From: Arthrobacter sp. EpRS71
GTDB taxonomy: Bacteria > Actinomycetota > Actinomycetes > Actinomycetales > Micrococcaceae
NCBI RefSeq assembly: GCF_001512285.1
Contig: NZ_LNUV01000001.1
Span: 292,015-356,014 of the forward strand
Reading direction: 5' to 3'
Length of the DNA stretch: 64,000 bases
Positions 1 through 8,478 of this stretch are shown one piece after another; within the stretch, counting starts at the first letter, position 1; each line of letters opens with the position of its first letter. The notes under the pieces were generated by a model. The model saw only the letters and a program-made list of their open reading frames with translations, made no database searches and was not told the origin of the DNA. Made by a program: the position numbers and the translations under genes.

Positions 1-271
1 CCACATCGGCTGCCATGGTCCTCTTTGAGTAGGTGTGCTCGTTGGATTCTTTCGGTTTGTCACTGTCGCCGTAACCGCGCAGGTCGGGAACAATCACCGT
101 GTGGTCTGCTGCCAGCTTCGCGGCAACATGGCGCCACATGTGATGTGTCTGCGGGAAGCCGTGCAGGAGCACTACAGCAGGTCCGCTTCCGACGACGGCG
201 ACGTTGAGTTCTACGTGCGGCGCTGCAGGGACGCGGTAGTAGCTTGCTTCAGGGAGCAATTTCAGGGACAT
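1..271 (-). CDS. alpha/beta hydrolase, N-terminal part (runs off window)
   Basis: Reading the minus strand from 271 gives about 90 codons of an alpha/beta-hydrolase N-terminus; the rest lies before position 1. The oxyanion motif [10 protein letters not shown] and the following [11 protein letters not shown] strand are typical of haloacetate dehalogenase/epoxide hydrolase relatives. The nucleophile elbow and the catalytic Asp/His are outside the window, so the substrate cannot be assigned. The ATG is preceded by GGAGA about 6 nt upstream. It is divergent from the BTAD regulator at 390, which makes that regulator a candidate controller. Confidence 0.8.
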   Translation of the reverse strand, partial: MSLKLLPEASYYRVPAAPHVELNVAVVGSGPAVVLLHGFPQTHHMWRHVAAKLAADHTVIVPDLRGYGDSDKPKESNEHTYSKRTMAADV

Positions 272-389
272 GATGTCTCCGTTCCTTGTTGGTGTCTCCA
301 CTTTCCCGTGGGCGAATCAGTGCTGAATCAGTGGGGCGCCGCTTCCGCACGACATCGGGCAGGGCGCGGACTTTGATTACGATGAATTC

Positions 390-2261
390 GTGAGCTGCCC
401 TCAATTCCGCGTCCTCGGTCCTATCCAAGTGACTGTTGACGGTGTAGTGCGGCAGTTGTCCAAGCGCCGGCACCGGGAGATCGTTGGGATACTTCTTTCT
501 CTCCGGGGCGGGGTAATCTCCACCCAAGACCTCGTCGCGGAACTCTGGGATGACGCACCCCCGGCTGGTGCGGTGGGAGCCGTCCGAACGTTCGTGGGTG
601 AGCTTCGCCGAATCATTGAACCGAATCGTCTGCCGCGGAGTCCAGCCACAGTCCTGGTAACTGTCGGCGATGGCTACTCATTGCGGTTGAGTGCCGACGC
701 CGTTGATGCATGGCGCTTTGAAGCTGCGGTGGGATCAGCGGGAACAGCCCTGCCGGAGAAAGCAGACTCGTTGCTTTCGGCCGCGTTGGCTGAATGGCAA
801 GGTGAGGCTTTCGAAGAGTTCGCTGAGCGGCCGTGGTCGCGTTCCGTGAGAACAAGATTGGGCGATCTGCGGTTCTCTGCCATTGAGCGCTGCGCAAACG
901 CACGGCTCGCCGTTGGACGGGCGGACGAGGCCGTGCCACTGCTCGAAGGGCAGGTAACGGCCGCGCCGTGGCGTGAAGAAGGGTGGGCGTTGTTGGCATT
1001 GGCTCTCTACCGCAGCCAGCGCCAAGGGGACGCTTTGGCGGTCCTGCGCACTGCGAGGATGCACCTCAGACGCGATCTGGGGGTCGATCCCGGCCCGGCG
1101 CTTTCAGCTCTGGAGATTCAGATCCTGCGGCGGGACCCGAATCTGGAGCTGCCCGAACCGACAGGGCTGGGTTTGACGGCAGCCGCATATTCCCGGAGTG
1201 GCACCAGGGCTCAACTCGAGGCTTCAAACGCGGTGCTGGGCAGCCTTGCGGTCACGGGTGACGTGGAGACTGCCCAGACACAGCGAATCGCCACGATTCG
1301 CGCGGCACAGTCTGCCGACGATGCCGAACTTACTGCCCGGATCATTGGCGGTTATGACATTCCGGGAATATGGACGCGCTCCGACAACCGGGAGGCCGCA
1401 GAAGTCGTTGTTGCAGCTGCTGAACATGCACTCGCTTCAACCGCGCGAATTTCTGACAGGACACGCGCCCGCCTGCTGGCCACCATCGCCATGGAATCAC
1501 GCGGCACAGCCGACCGGCAGGCCGAAGCCCAAGAAGCAGAATCAATTGCCACGCGCCTCGGCGACGAACAACTTCATTGCTTCGCCCTCAGCGCCCGATT
1601 CATGCAGGAGTTCCACAGGACAGGCTTGGCAAAGGAGCGGGCTGACATTGGCGCCCAGCTGACAGCTCTAGCCATAAGCGCCGACTCACCCACCTTCGAA
1701 ATCAATGGCCGCCTCATCCGCATGCAGGCCCTCTGCGCTCTGGACGACATCCCTGCGGCCAACGCCGAAGCCTACGCCGTAGACGAACTCGCCGCACGAC
1801 ACGAAAGACCGCTCGCAGCCGTATTTACCGGCCGGTTTAGGTCGGCTTTCATCGAAAACAGCGACCCTCCGCTGCCAGATGCGATGCCTGGCTTCACTCA
1901 TGGCCTGGCTGCTTTGACCAGATTCACTCGAGAAATGACCCAGGGATCGGACATAAGTGACGGCGACTTCGGGCCCTATGAGCCGTGGGTGCGGCCACTA
2001 CTCATGCTGCGGGCAAACCGACGTCAGGACGCTACCCATGCCCTCAGGACTTTGCCCGCGCCGCCCAACGATCTCTTGCTTGAGGTCACTTGGTGCGTTA
2101 TAGCTCAAACCGCCGTAGAGCTCGGCGAAACCGCGACCATTCAGCGGGCTTTTTCCGCTCTTGCTCCGGCCGGTGGAGAACGAGCCGCGGGTAGCGGTGT
2201 TGTAGACCTCGGCAACGTGAAGGGATTCCTGGAGCTGCTCGAGGCAGCTCCGAGAGGATAG
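390..2261 (+). CDS. SARP/AfsR-like transcriptional regulator with BTAD domain
   Basis: 623-residue regulator. Residues about 5-100 form an OmpR-type winged helix (RVLGPIQVTVDG, then RRHREIVGILLSLRGGVIS). Residues about 105-250 form a bacterial transcriptional activation domain with TPR-like helices (GWALLALALYRSQRQGDALAVL, DLGVDPGPALSALEIQIL). The remaining 370 residues are helical and lack the P-loop NB-ARC ATPase of full AfsR/GutR proteins. The start is GTG at 390; no in-frame ATG is close by. SARP-type activators usually act on an adjacent cluster, here plausibly the divergent hydrolase, though no operator is obvious. Confidence 0.8.
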   Translation: MSCPQFRVLGPIQVTVDGVVRQLSKRRHREIVGILLSLRGGVISTQDLVAELWDDAPPAGAVGAVRTFVGELRRIIEPNRLPRSPATVLVTVGDGYSLRLSADAVDAWRFEAAVGSAGTALPEKADSLLSAALAEWQGEAFEEFAERPWSRSVRTRLGDLRFSAIERCANARLAVGRADEAVPLLEGQVTAAPWREEGWALLALALYRSQRQGDALAVLRTARMHLRRDLGVDPGPALSALEIQILRRDPNLELPEPTGLGLTAAAYSRSGTRAQLEASNAVLGSLAVTGDVETAQTQRIATIRAAQSADDAELTARIIGGYDIPGIWTRSDNREAAEVVVAAAEHALASTARISDRTRARLLATIAMESRGTADRQAEAQEAESIATRLGDEQLHCFALSARFMQEFHRTGLAKERADIGAQLTALAISADSPTFEINGRLIRMQALCALDDIPAANAEAYAVDELAARHERPLAAVFTGRFRSAFIENSDPPLPDAMPGFTHGLAALTRFTREMTQGSDISDGDFGPYEPWVRPLLMLRANRRQDATHALRTLPAPPNDLLLEVTWCVIAQTAVELGETATIQRAFSALAPAGGERAAGSGVVDLGNVKGFLELLEAAPRG

Positions 2262-2290
2262 GGGTTCAGGACCTTCCGCGAACCGCTGCT

Positions 2291-3049
2291 TTACAGAAGG
2301 GCTCCGCCGGAGACTTCGATGCGTTCGGCAGTAATCCAACGCATGTCATCGCTGACGAGTGAGGCGATGGCATCCCCAATTTCTTCCGGGTGGCCCACCC
2401 GTCCGAGTGCTGTCTGGGAGGCGAGCACCTTCCGAAGCTCGTTGTTATCCCGCATGGCTCCTCCATTGAAGTCAGTAGCGCTAGGGCCCGGGGCCACCGC
2501 GTTGATGCGGATCTTCCGTGGCCCTAGTTCCAGGGCGAGACTCCGAGACAGAGCTTCCACCGCCGCTTTCGAGGCGGAGTAGGCCGAGGTTCCCGGGCTG
2601 GCATGGCGGGTCAGTGACGTTGAGACGTTGATGATCCGGCCGCCATCGGACATGAGGGGCACGAGTGTTTTGATCAGGAAGAACGTTCCTTTGAAATTGG
2701 TCCCAACAACTGCGTCAAAGCTTTCTTCAGTGGTCTCTTCAAGAGTGCCGAACAGTCCGACTCCGGCGTTGTTGACGAGTACATCCAGCGTTTCCCGGTC
2801 CCAGCGTGACCGCAGAGATTCCTGCAACCCATCGGAGAAGCCTGGAAACGTCCCGATGTCAGTTATGTCCAGCGGTACTGCCATAGCGTCGCTTCCCGCG
2901 GACCGAATCTCATCGACGACGGCAGCTGCGGCTTCTGACCCGCTACGGTAAGTCACTACGATTTTCGCGCCCTTGGACGCTAGAGCCAGCGCGGTACTGC
3001 GGCCCAGTCCCCTGTTTCCACCCGTCACCAGCGCAACAGTGTTCTTCAT
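2291..3049 (-). CDS. SDR family NAD(P)-dependent oxidoreductase
   Basis: Classical short-chain dehydrogenase of 252 residues. It has the Rossmann motif TGGNRGLG, the NNAG segment, catalytic Ser in NVSTS, the Tyr/Lys pair in YSASKAA and a C-terminal SGGALL. The ATG at 3049 is chosen because GAGGAAG lies 4-5 nt upstream; an earlier ATG at 3061 overlaps that ribosome site. Substrate is unknown. It is divergent from the TetR gene at 3151 across an AT-rich palindromic intergenic region, the usual arrangement for a repressor and its single target. Confidence 0.88.
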   Translation of the reverse strand: MKNTVALVTGGNRGLGRSTALALASKGAKIVVTYRSGSEAAAAVVDEIRSAGSDAMAVPLDITDIGTFPGFSDGLQESLRSRWDRETLDVLVNNAGVGLFGTLEETTEESFDAVVGTNFKGTFFLIKTLVPLMSDGGRIINVSTSLTRHASPGTSAYSASKAAVEALSRSLALELGPRKIRINAVAPGPSATDFNGGAMRDNNELRKVLASQTALGRVGHPEEIGDAIASLVSDDMRWITAERIEVSGGALL

Positions 3050-3074
3050 TGTCTTCCTCATTCTCTGCTAGAAG

Positions 3075-3101
3075 GTAAATAAGTAAGTAGGTATTTACTT
3101 A
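3075..3101. promoter_or_regulatory. candidate TetR operator between divergent SDR and tetR genes
   Basis: AT-rich spot in GC-rich DNA with two nested inverted repeats: GTAAATA (3075-3081) with TATTTAC (3092-3098), and TAAGTA (3084-3089) with TACTTA (3096-3101). Its position between divergent SDR and TetR genes fits autoregulation plus control of the SDR. Confidence 0.5.
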
Positions 3102-3150
3102 TATACTAAGGGTGAGATCGTTAATAGGCAACCAACAGGAAGGAAGGTCG

Positions 3151-3759
3151 ATGGCGCAACGCGATGCGGAGGCAACGAAAGCCCGAATCCTTGAAGCGGC
3201 CGTGGAGGAATTTGCCAAGCATGGCCACGCCGGAGGGCGAATTGAGCGAATCTCCGCTAGCTCCGGCACTAATGTCCGCATGATTTACGCATACTTTGGC
3301 GGCAAGAGCGGACTGTTTGATGAGGCGCTGGCCGCCTCTCTTGGCGCCATGGCCGCGGCGGTCCCTCCTCGCGCCGAAGACCTTCCCGAGTGGGCCGGCG
3401 ATCTCTTCGACTATCACCAGCGTGACCCCGCTGCACTTCGCCTCACCTTGTGGGCTCAGCTGGAGCGTCCCGAGGCGGCATCCGAACCCTTGCAGAGCTA
3501 CATGGATAAGGCGTCGATGTTGTCCCGGACAGCCGCGGGGCCGCTGACCGCCGTCGACCTTCTAGTGGTGATCTATGCGGTCGCCCAAGCGTGGCAGCTG
3601 GCCCCTCTCGGACTGCTGAAAGCGAATCACGCGGATCCCGGCAGCGCAGGGGCCATGGCTTCCTATAGGCAGGCAGTCATTTACACTGTCAGGCGCATCA
3701 CCACCCCCGAGTCAGCTACCCCCGGAATTTCGCCCCAGGAAGAGGTGCAGGCCAGCTAG
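3151..3759 (+). CDS. TetR/AcrR family transcriptional regulator
   Basis: 202-residue TetR repressor. The N-terminal HTH spans about residues 8-55 (TKARILEAAVEEFAKHGHAGGRIERISASSG, then MIYAYFGGKSGLFDEAL); the variable helical ligand domain follows. ATG at 3151 is preferred because GGAAGGAAGG lies just upstream; an in-frame GTG at 3112 would add 13 poorly conserved residues. Probable repressor of the divergent SDR and of itself; the ligand is unknown. Confidence 0.88.
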   Translation: MAQRDAEATKARILEAAVEEFAKHGHAGGRIERISASSGTNVRMIYAYFGGKSGLFDEALAASLGAMAAAVPPRAEDLPEWAGDLFDYHQRDPAALRLTLWAQLERPEAASEPLQSYMDKASMLSRTAAGPLTAVDLLVVIYAVAQAWQLAPLGLLKANHADPGSAGAMASYRQAVIYTVRRITTPESATPGISPQEEVQAS

Positions 3760-3804
3760 GACCTACCGATCGAACCAAGCAGTCACCGTCGTTAGCAGGT
3801 CCCT

Positions 3805-4665
3805 TTAGCGGGCGCCGCGTTCGAGATCTGCCAGTTCGGATTCAAGTTGCCGGGTCAGGCTCCGCAGACGGCTGATGTGATCCTGGGACACTCGTCCTGG
3901 CTGTGAGGTTACCTGTGCGTCGACGTCGAAGACGGTGTTGGGGCTGTGCCACACATTGAACCATTCGAGGCCATGACCGAGCGCGTCACTGGTTACCCCC
4001 TGCAGCAGGAGCAGGGGTTCGCGGGCATTGGATTCGAGTTTTTGTGCAAGGTCGGCATCCGCCGCCACTGCCTGAACCTGCCGGGGTCCGCCTGCCGGGT
4101 GATAGCCGTGCTCCCGCATGAGGCCAAGAAGTGAAGCGTTTTCCAGCAACTCCTTGGTGAAGTGCGGAAAGAGGTCGCGGGGAACCCAGGTGCGCATGAA
4201 CGCCACCGGGGTCTCTTCCAGGTAGCGGATGCGTTCGATTTTCCAGGTGTTGGTGGTGTTCAGAGCCTCTACCGCCGGCTCAGGCGGGGTGGCATGTTCC
4301 ACGGAGATGACGTGGGTTCGGAGACGCTGGCCGTGCGCCGCTGCCTGCTCGTCAAGCCCTCCGGCCTGCTGCAGATGCCTTCGGAGGACCGGAGCGGCGG
4401 CCACCACGCTGCCCCGGCCGCGTTGGCGGCGGATCAGCCCGAGGTCTGAAAGTCCGGACAACGCCTGGCGTACAACGCTGCGGGAGACGCCGAACTGTTT
4501 CTGGAGTTCCTCCTCAGTGGGAAGCGGAGAACCGGGCAGCAGAGGCCGCTCCAGGATCTGCCGGTGAAGAATGTCGCGGATCTGCGCATGAAGGGGCGGC
4601 CCTTCCGTACGGTTCAGGCCGTTGGACCGTTCCCGGGGCTCTCCCCCGGTGGCTTGCACACTCAC
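3805..4665 (-). CDS. GntR family regulator with UTRA ligand domain
   Basis: About 286 residues. A winged HTH comes first (HAQIRDILHRQILERPLLPG, LPTEEELQKQFGVSRSVVRQ, RRQRGRGSVV), then a UTRA/HutC-type ligand domain with the typical IERIRYLEETPVAF and WFNVWHS segments. The GTG start at 4665 follows AAAGGAG at about 5 nt. The same frame stays open far upstream, antisense to the permease gene, but only as a shadow. Divergent from the permease/RuBisCO-like/kinase operon with a perfect palindrome between them, it is the likely repressor of that operon, with a sugar acid or its phosphate as probable inducer. Confidence 0.85.
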   Translation of the reverse strand: MSVQATGGEPRERSNGLNRTEGPPLHAQIRDILHRQILERPLLPGSPLPTEEELQKQFGVSRSVVRQALSGLSDLGLIRRQRGRGSVVAAAPVLRRHLQQAGGLDEQAAAHGQRLRTHVISVEHATPPEPAVEALNTTNTWKIERIRYLEETPVAFMRTWVPRDLFPHFTKELLENASLLGLMREHGYHPAGGPRQVQAVAADADLAQKLESNAREPLLLLQGVTSDALGHGLEWFNVWHSPNTVFDVDAQVTSQPGRVSQDHISRLRSLTRQLESELADLERGAR

Positions 4666-4750
4666 ACTGACTCCTTTGGCTTCGAGCACATCATAGCCCG
4701 CCCGGGCTTCGCCCCACCCTTGACTGGTGATCCAACGCACATGTAATGTA

Positions 4751-4765
4751 CGTACTAATTGTACG
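4751..4765. promoter_or_regulatory. candidate GntR operator upstream of permease/RLP operon
   Basis: Perfect inverted repeat CGTAC-TAATT-GTACG between the divergent GntR/UTRA gene and the permease. HutC-subfamily regulators commonly bind short palindromes of this kind. A TACAAT hexamer at 4789-4794, 20 nt before the permease ATG, may be the -10 element. Confidence 0.6.
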
Positions 4766-4813
4766 GACTTGATCCGTCGGCTGGAACATACAATGGCGTA
4801 GAAAGGTCGAGTA

Positions 4814-5824
4814 ATGACGCAAATGCATTTGAGGTCCGGGCGTTCTCGTTTACCAATGTTTGCCTTCCTCCAGAAGGTGCCGGCAGGCATGATGCTGATC
4901 CCGCTCATGCTGGGCGTACTGATGAACACTTTTGCGCCCGAAGCCCTGAAAATTGGCGGTTTCACCACAGCGCTCTTCAAAGACGGGGCCCTGACGCTGA
5001 TTGCGGTGCTGATCCTGGCCACCGGAGCCCAAATCACCGGAAGCCACAGCGGCAAGGCCGCCGCGTCCACCACCACGGTCGTCCTGGTCTGCAAGACCTT
5101 GATCCCGGCCACCATCGCCGTGATCCTGGGCCTGGTAGTCGGCATCGATGGCATCGCGGGGGTATCGATCCTGGCCATGCTAGCGATCTTTGGTAACAGC
5201 AACGGCGCTTTGTGGCTGGCCTTCGCCGGCCAGTACGGCGACGAAAGGGACACCGGCGCGTACGTGGCCAGCGCCTTTGACGATGGGCCCTTCTTGGCCC
5301 TGATCTTCCTGGGCGCATCAGGGCTGGGCGATATTCCCGTGCTCGCCTTCGCCGCGGCACTGATCCCGTTCATCATCGGCCTGTTCATCGGCGCCGTTGA
5401 CCGGGAGTGGACGAAGGCCCTGGACCATGTTCCGAACATCGTGATCCCCTTCATGTCCTTCGCTGTTGGAACGGGAATCAACCTGAAAACCGTGCTCACC
5501 GGCGGATTCGCCGGGATCTTCCTCGGCCTGATCGTGGTGGTCTTCACAGGCGGCCTGACGTATCTCGGATACCGGTTCGTCCTCCGGCGCGGGTCCAAGA
5601 GCGGTATCGGGTTCGCGGCGGGCACCACGGCCGGCAACGCCGTCGCCGTACCTGCGGTAGTCGCCGTCGCAGATCCAAGGTTTGAACCCTTCGTCGCTTC
5701 CGCGTCAGCCCAGGCCGCCACGGCCGTTCTCGTGACAGCGCTGCTGGCCCCGATCGTCGCAAGCTGGGCTTTGAAGCGGGCTGGTGGTCTGCAGCCCGCC
5801 GATCCGGTACCGGCGGCTGTCTAA
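4814..5824 (+). CDS. 2-keto-3-deoxygluconate permease family (KdgT-type) transporter
   Basis: 336-residue membrane protein with about ten hydrophobic segments. It resembles the KdgT family in length and in signature stretches such as VPAGMMLIPLMLGVL near the N-terminus and AAGTTAGNAVAVPA near residue 275. Family members import sugar acids with cations. It is the first gene of an operon with a RuBisCO-like protein, a DUF1537 kinase and a dehydrogenase, so the imported solute is probably a branched or short sugar acid such as D-apionate or a relative rather than ketodeoxygluconate itself. Start ATG at 4814 follows GAAAGG. Confidence 0.8.
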   Translation: MTQMHLRSGRSRLPMFAFLQKVPAGMMLIPLMLGVLMNTFAPEALKIGGFTTALFKDGALTLIAVLILATGAQITGSHSGKAAASTTTVVLVCKTLIPATIAVILGLVVGIDGIAGVSILAMLAIFGNSNGALWLAFAGQYGDERDTGAYVASAFDDGPFLALIFLGASGLGDIPVLAFAAALIPFIIGLFIGAVDREWTKALDHVPNIVIPFMSFAVGTGINLKTVLTGGFAGIFLGLIVVVFTGGLTYLGYRFVLRRGSKSGIGFAAGTTAGNAVAVPAVVAVADPRFEPFVASASAQAATAVLVTALLAPIVASWALKRAGGLQPADPVPAAV

Positions 5825-5862
5825 GACTTTCCTTGTACATCCCCTTGACGGACGGAGAAACC

Positions 5863-7128
5863 ATGCGCGATCCGCGCTCGGTGCGATGCACCTACTACCT
5901 GGAGTCGGAAATCGACCCCGCAAAAGCCGCAGCCATCATGGCAGGCGAACAATCCAGCGGCACGTTCATGCCGGTTCCCGGCGAGTCAGCCCGAATCCGG
6001 GAGCGGCACGCCGCCCGCATCTCAGAGGTCCAGGAGCTCGGCTTCTGCCGCCCCTCACTGCCGTCACGGTCCACCCCGGAGAAGGTCCGCGCAGCCCTCG
6101 TCACGGTCGAGTTCCCGATGGAAAATATCGGCACCGACCTCGCCACCCTACAGACGGCAATCGCCGGCAACCTCTTCGAACTGGGCGATCTTTTCGCTTG
6201 CAGGCTGCAGGACATCGCCCTCCCCGAGGACTTTATTGCCGCCCATCCCGGCCCGGCTTTCGGCATCGAGGGGACGCGCAGACTTATCAGCGACGTTCAG
6301 GGCGTCATGGTGGGAACCATCGTCAAACCCAACGTCGGACTTTCGGAAGAGGAATTCCGGCTCGTAGTGCGGGACTTGGCCATGGCCTCCATCGACCTGA
6401 TCAAAGACGACGAGTTGATGACCGACCCCGCGTACCTTCCCTTGGAACGCCGTGTTGCTGTCGCCACCGAAGAAATCCGTGCCGCAGAGCAGGCCACCGG
6501 CCACTCCACTATGTATGCGTTCAACATCACCGGGGACCTTGCCGGCCTCAAAAGGCGCCATGACCTGGTGGTCGAAGCCGGCGGCCAGTGCGTGATGCTG
6601 AATATCCCGGTCATGGGCCTTCCCGCATTGGCCCTGCTGCGCAGCTTCGCCGAAGTTCCCATCCACGGCCACCGCGCCGGCCTCGCCGCCTCGATGCGGT
6701 CCAAGGGCCTCGGTATGGACTACCGGGTGTGGCAGCAGATGGCCCGCCTCGCTGGCGCGGACCACCTCCACGCCAGCGGACTCGGCAGCAAGTTCTACGA
6801 ACTGGACGAAGAAGTCGGCGCGAATATCCGCAGCCTGCTCCAGCCCTTGGGCCAGACCATCGCCCCGCTCCCCGTGCTGTCCTCGGGCCAAAACGTCACC
6901 ACCCCAGGGCCCACTTTCGAGGCCGTAGGCTCCACAGACCTCATGATGCTCGCCGGCGGCGGCGTCGCCGCCCACCCGGACGGTCCCGGAGCCGGGGTGC
7001 GCAGCCTGCGTCAAGCCTGGGAAGCTGCCGTAGCTGGCGTACCTTTGCAGGAAGCTGCACACAAACGCTCCCACATCGGGGACGACGCCCTCCTGCACGC
7101 AGTTCAAACCTTCGGGAAAGGTGTCTGA
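5863..7128 (+). CDS. RuBisCO-like protein (form IV), probable 3-oxo-isoapionate-4-phosphate enzyme
   Basis: 421-residue RuBisCO large-subunit homologue. The metal/carbamate site is intact (KDDE, Lys181, Asp183, Glu184). Lys155 in GTIVKPN matches catalytic Lys175 of RuBisCO, but the following Lys177 position is Asn157. HGHRAG (His270, Arg271), His303 and Lys310 are also kept, while loop 6 and the phosphate site differ, so CO2 fixation is not expected. RuBisCO-like proteins next to DUF1537 kinases have been assigned as 3-oxo-isoapionate-4-phosphate decarboxylase (OiaC) or transcarboxylase/hydrolase (OiaX). I cannot decide between them from sequence. Start ATG 5863 follows GGAGAAA; an upstream TTG at 5833 lacks a ribosome site. 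Confidence 0.85.
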   Translation: MRDPRSVRCTYYLESEIDPAKAAAIMAGEQSSGTFMPVPGESARIRERHAARISEVQELGFCRPSLPSRSTPEKVRAALVTVEFPMENIGTDLATLQTAIAGNLFELGDLFACRLQDIALPEDFIAAHPGPAFGIEGTRRLISDVQGVMVGTIVKPNVGLSEEEFRLVVRDLAMASIDLIKDDELMTDPAYLPLERRVAVATEEIRAAEQATGHSTMYAFNITGDLAGLKRRHDLVVEAGGQCVMLNIPVMGLPALALLRSFAEVPIHGHRAGLAASMRSKGLGMDYRVWQQMARLAGADHLHASGLGSKFYELDEEVGANIRSLLQPLGQTIAPLPVLSSGQNVTTPGPTFEAVGSTDLMMLAGGGVAAHPDGPGAGVRSLRQAWEAAVAGVPLQEAAHKRSHIGDDALLHAVQTFGKGV

Positions 7129-7130
7129 AG

Positions 7131-8432
7131 ATGCCCGCCTTCGGTTTCGTCGCCGACGACCTCACGGGAGCCGCCGATGTCCTGGCCCAGTGCCACCGCT
7201 ACGGGCTGGAAGCAGTCCTCGTCATTGGCGATGCATCGCTACCCACCGACGCTGACGTCGTCGGAATCGCCGGGCCCGCCAGGTCCCTGGCCGGTGCGGC
7301 GTTCGATGCCTTAGTGAAACGGGACCTTGCCGCCATTGCACAACTGAACCTGGAAGTGCTGCTCTACAAGGTCTGTTCCACTTTCGATAGCTCCCCCACC
7401 GTCGGCAGCATCGGCCGTGGAATTCAGTTGCTGCATCAGCAGTTTCCCCTCCACGGCCCAATCCCCGTAGTGCCGGCCCAGCCCGGGTTCGGTCGCTACA
7501 CAGCCTTCAGCAACCACTACGCGAGCTACGCCGGCAAGACCTACCGGCTGGACCGCCACCCCGTCATGTCCAGGCATCCCTCCACCCCCATGGCCGAAGC
7601 CGACCTGCGCCAAGTCCTCGCCGAACAGCTCGGCAGCGCCGCCCGGGAACAGGGTGCAATTCACTTGCCCACCTATGACGACGGGACGTTCAAGGACGCC
7701 TGGGCAGACCGGCGCCGGGACCCCGACGCACAGGCCTTCGTGGTGGATGCCGTGGACGAACAGCACATGGATACAGTCGCCGAAGCTCTGACCCGCGAGG
7801 GGCATGGCCATGGGCCCTCACTTGTTGTGGGCTCCGGTGGAATCATGGCAGCCCTTGCCCGGTCTCTTTCGGACCAAACTCCCCGCACCCCTGGCACGCA
7901 GCAGCCATCAGGACCCGTGCTGGCCATCAGCGCCTCCGCTTCCAGCACCACAGCAGAGCAGATCAACGACGCCGTCTCCCACGGTTGGGAGGACGCGCCG
8001 GTTTCCGCGGAGCTACTACAGGGTCACGACGCCGGAGCCCTGGCCGCGCTGGACCGGCACGTTTCAGAGGCCCTTCAGCTGGGCCGCAACGTGGTGGTCC
8101 ACACCACCAGGGGTCCTGGAGATCCCCGGTACGGGGCGGCCAAACCGGCCGACCCCGGGTACGTTGGGGCATTGATCGGAGGGATCGCCGCCCGGATGGC
8201 CCACGCCGGACTCACCCGCGACATCGCCGTTTGCGGCGGCGACACCTCCAGCCACGCGCTCATCGCCATGGGCGTGCGACAGCTGCGGGTGTCTGACCAG
8301 TTCGTCACAGCCGGCCCCATCCTGCAGGCCGACGATGACTCCGCTGTGGGCGGGTGCAGGCTCCTGCTCAAAGGCGGGCAGGTGGGCCCCACAGACATCC
8401 TGCGCCGATTCGCTGGCCAGCTCCCCCGCTGA
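7131..8432 (+). CDS. oiaK: four-carbon acid sugar kinase family (DUF1537) protein, probable 3-oxo-isoapionate kinase
   Basis: 433 residues with the N-terminal signature FGFVADDLTGAADV and the C-terminal nucleotide-binding signature GGDTSSHALIAMG of the SBD_N/NBD_C (DUF1537) kinases. Members phosphorylate tetronates, 2-oxo-tetronates or 3-oxo-isoapionate. Pairing with a RuBisCO-like protein is the context in which OiaK was defined, so that is the favoured role; erythronate/threonate kinase is the alternative. It begins 2 nt after the RLP stop, implying translational coupling. The specificity is inferred from context, not from residues. Confidence 0.78.
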   Translation: MPAFGFVADDLTGAADVLAQCHRYGLEAVLVIGDASLPTDADVVGIAGPARSLAGAAFDALVKRDLAAIAQLNLEVLLYKVCSTFDSSPTVGSIGRGIQLLHQQFPLHGPIPVVPAQPGFGRYTAFSNHYASYAGKTYRLDRHPVMSRHPSTPMAEADLRQVLAEQLGSAAREQGAIHLPTYDDGTFKDAWADRRRDPDAQAFVVDAVDEQHMDTVAEALTREGHGHGPSLVVGSGGIMAALARSLSDQTPRTPGTQQPSGPVLAISASASSTTAEQINDAVSHGWEDAPVSAELLQGHDAGALAALDRHVSEALQLGRNVVVHTTRGPGDPRYGAAKPADPGYVGALIGGIAARMAHAGLTRDIAVCGGDTSSHALIAMGVRQLRVSDQFVTAGPILQADDDSAVGGCRLLLKGGQVGPTDILRRFAGQLPR

Positions 8433-8478
8433 CTCCCCCAACAAAACTCATCACCAGAACCAACGAAAGGCGGCCCCC

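Noticed and set aside
4666..5721. Long minus-strand extension of the GntR reading frame through the permease gene
   Set aside because: It is antisense to a clearly coding membrane protein, has low-complexity Ala/Pro/Ser composition, and a ribosome site with GTG at 4665 gives a normal-length GntR.
5863..7128. True carbon-fixing RuBisCO large subunit
   Set aside because: Lys177 equivalent is Asn, the C-terminal phosphate-binding region has SGQ instead of SGG, the length is about 421, and there is no small subunit or phosphoribulokinase nearby.
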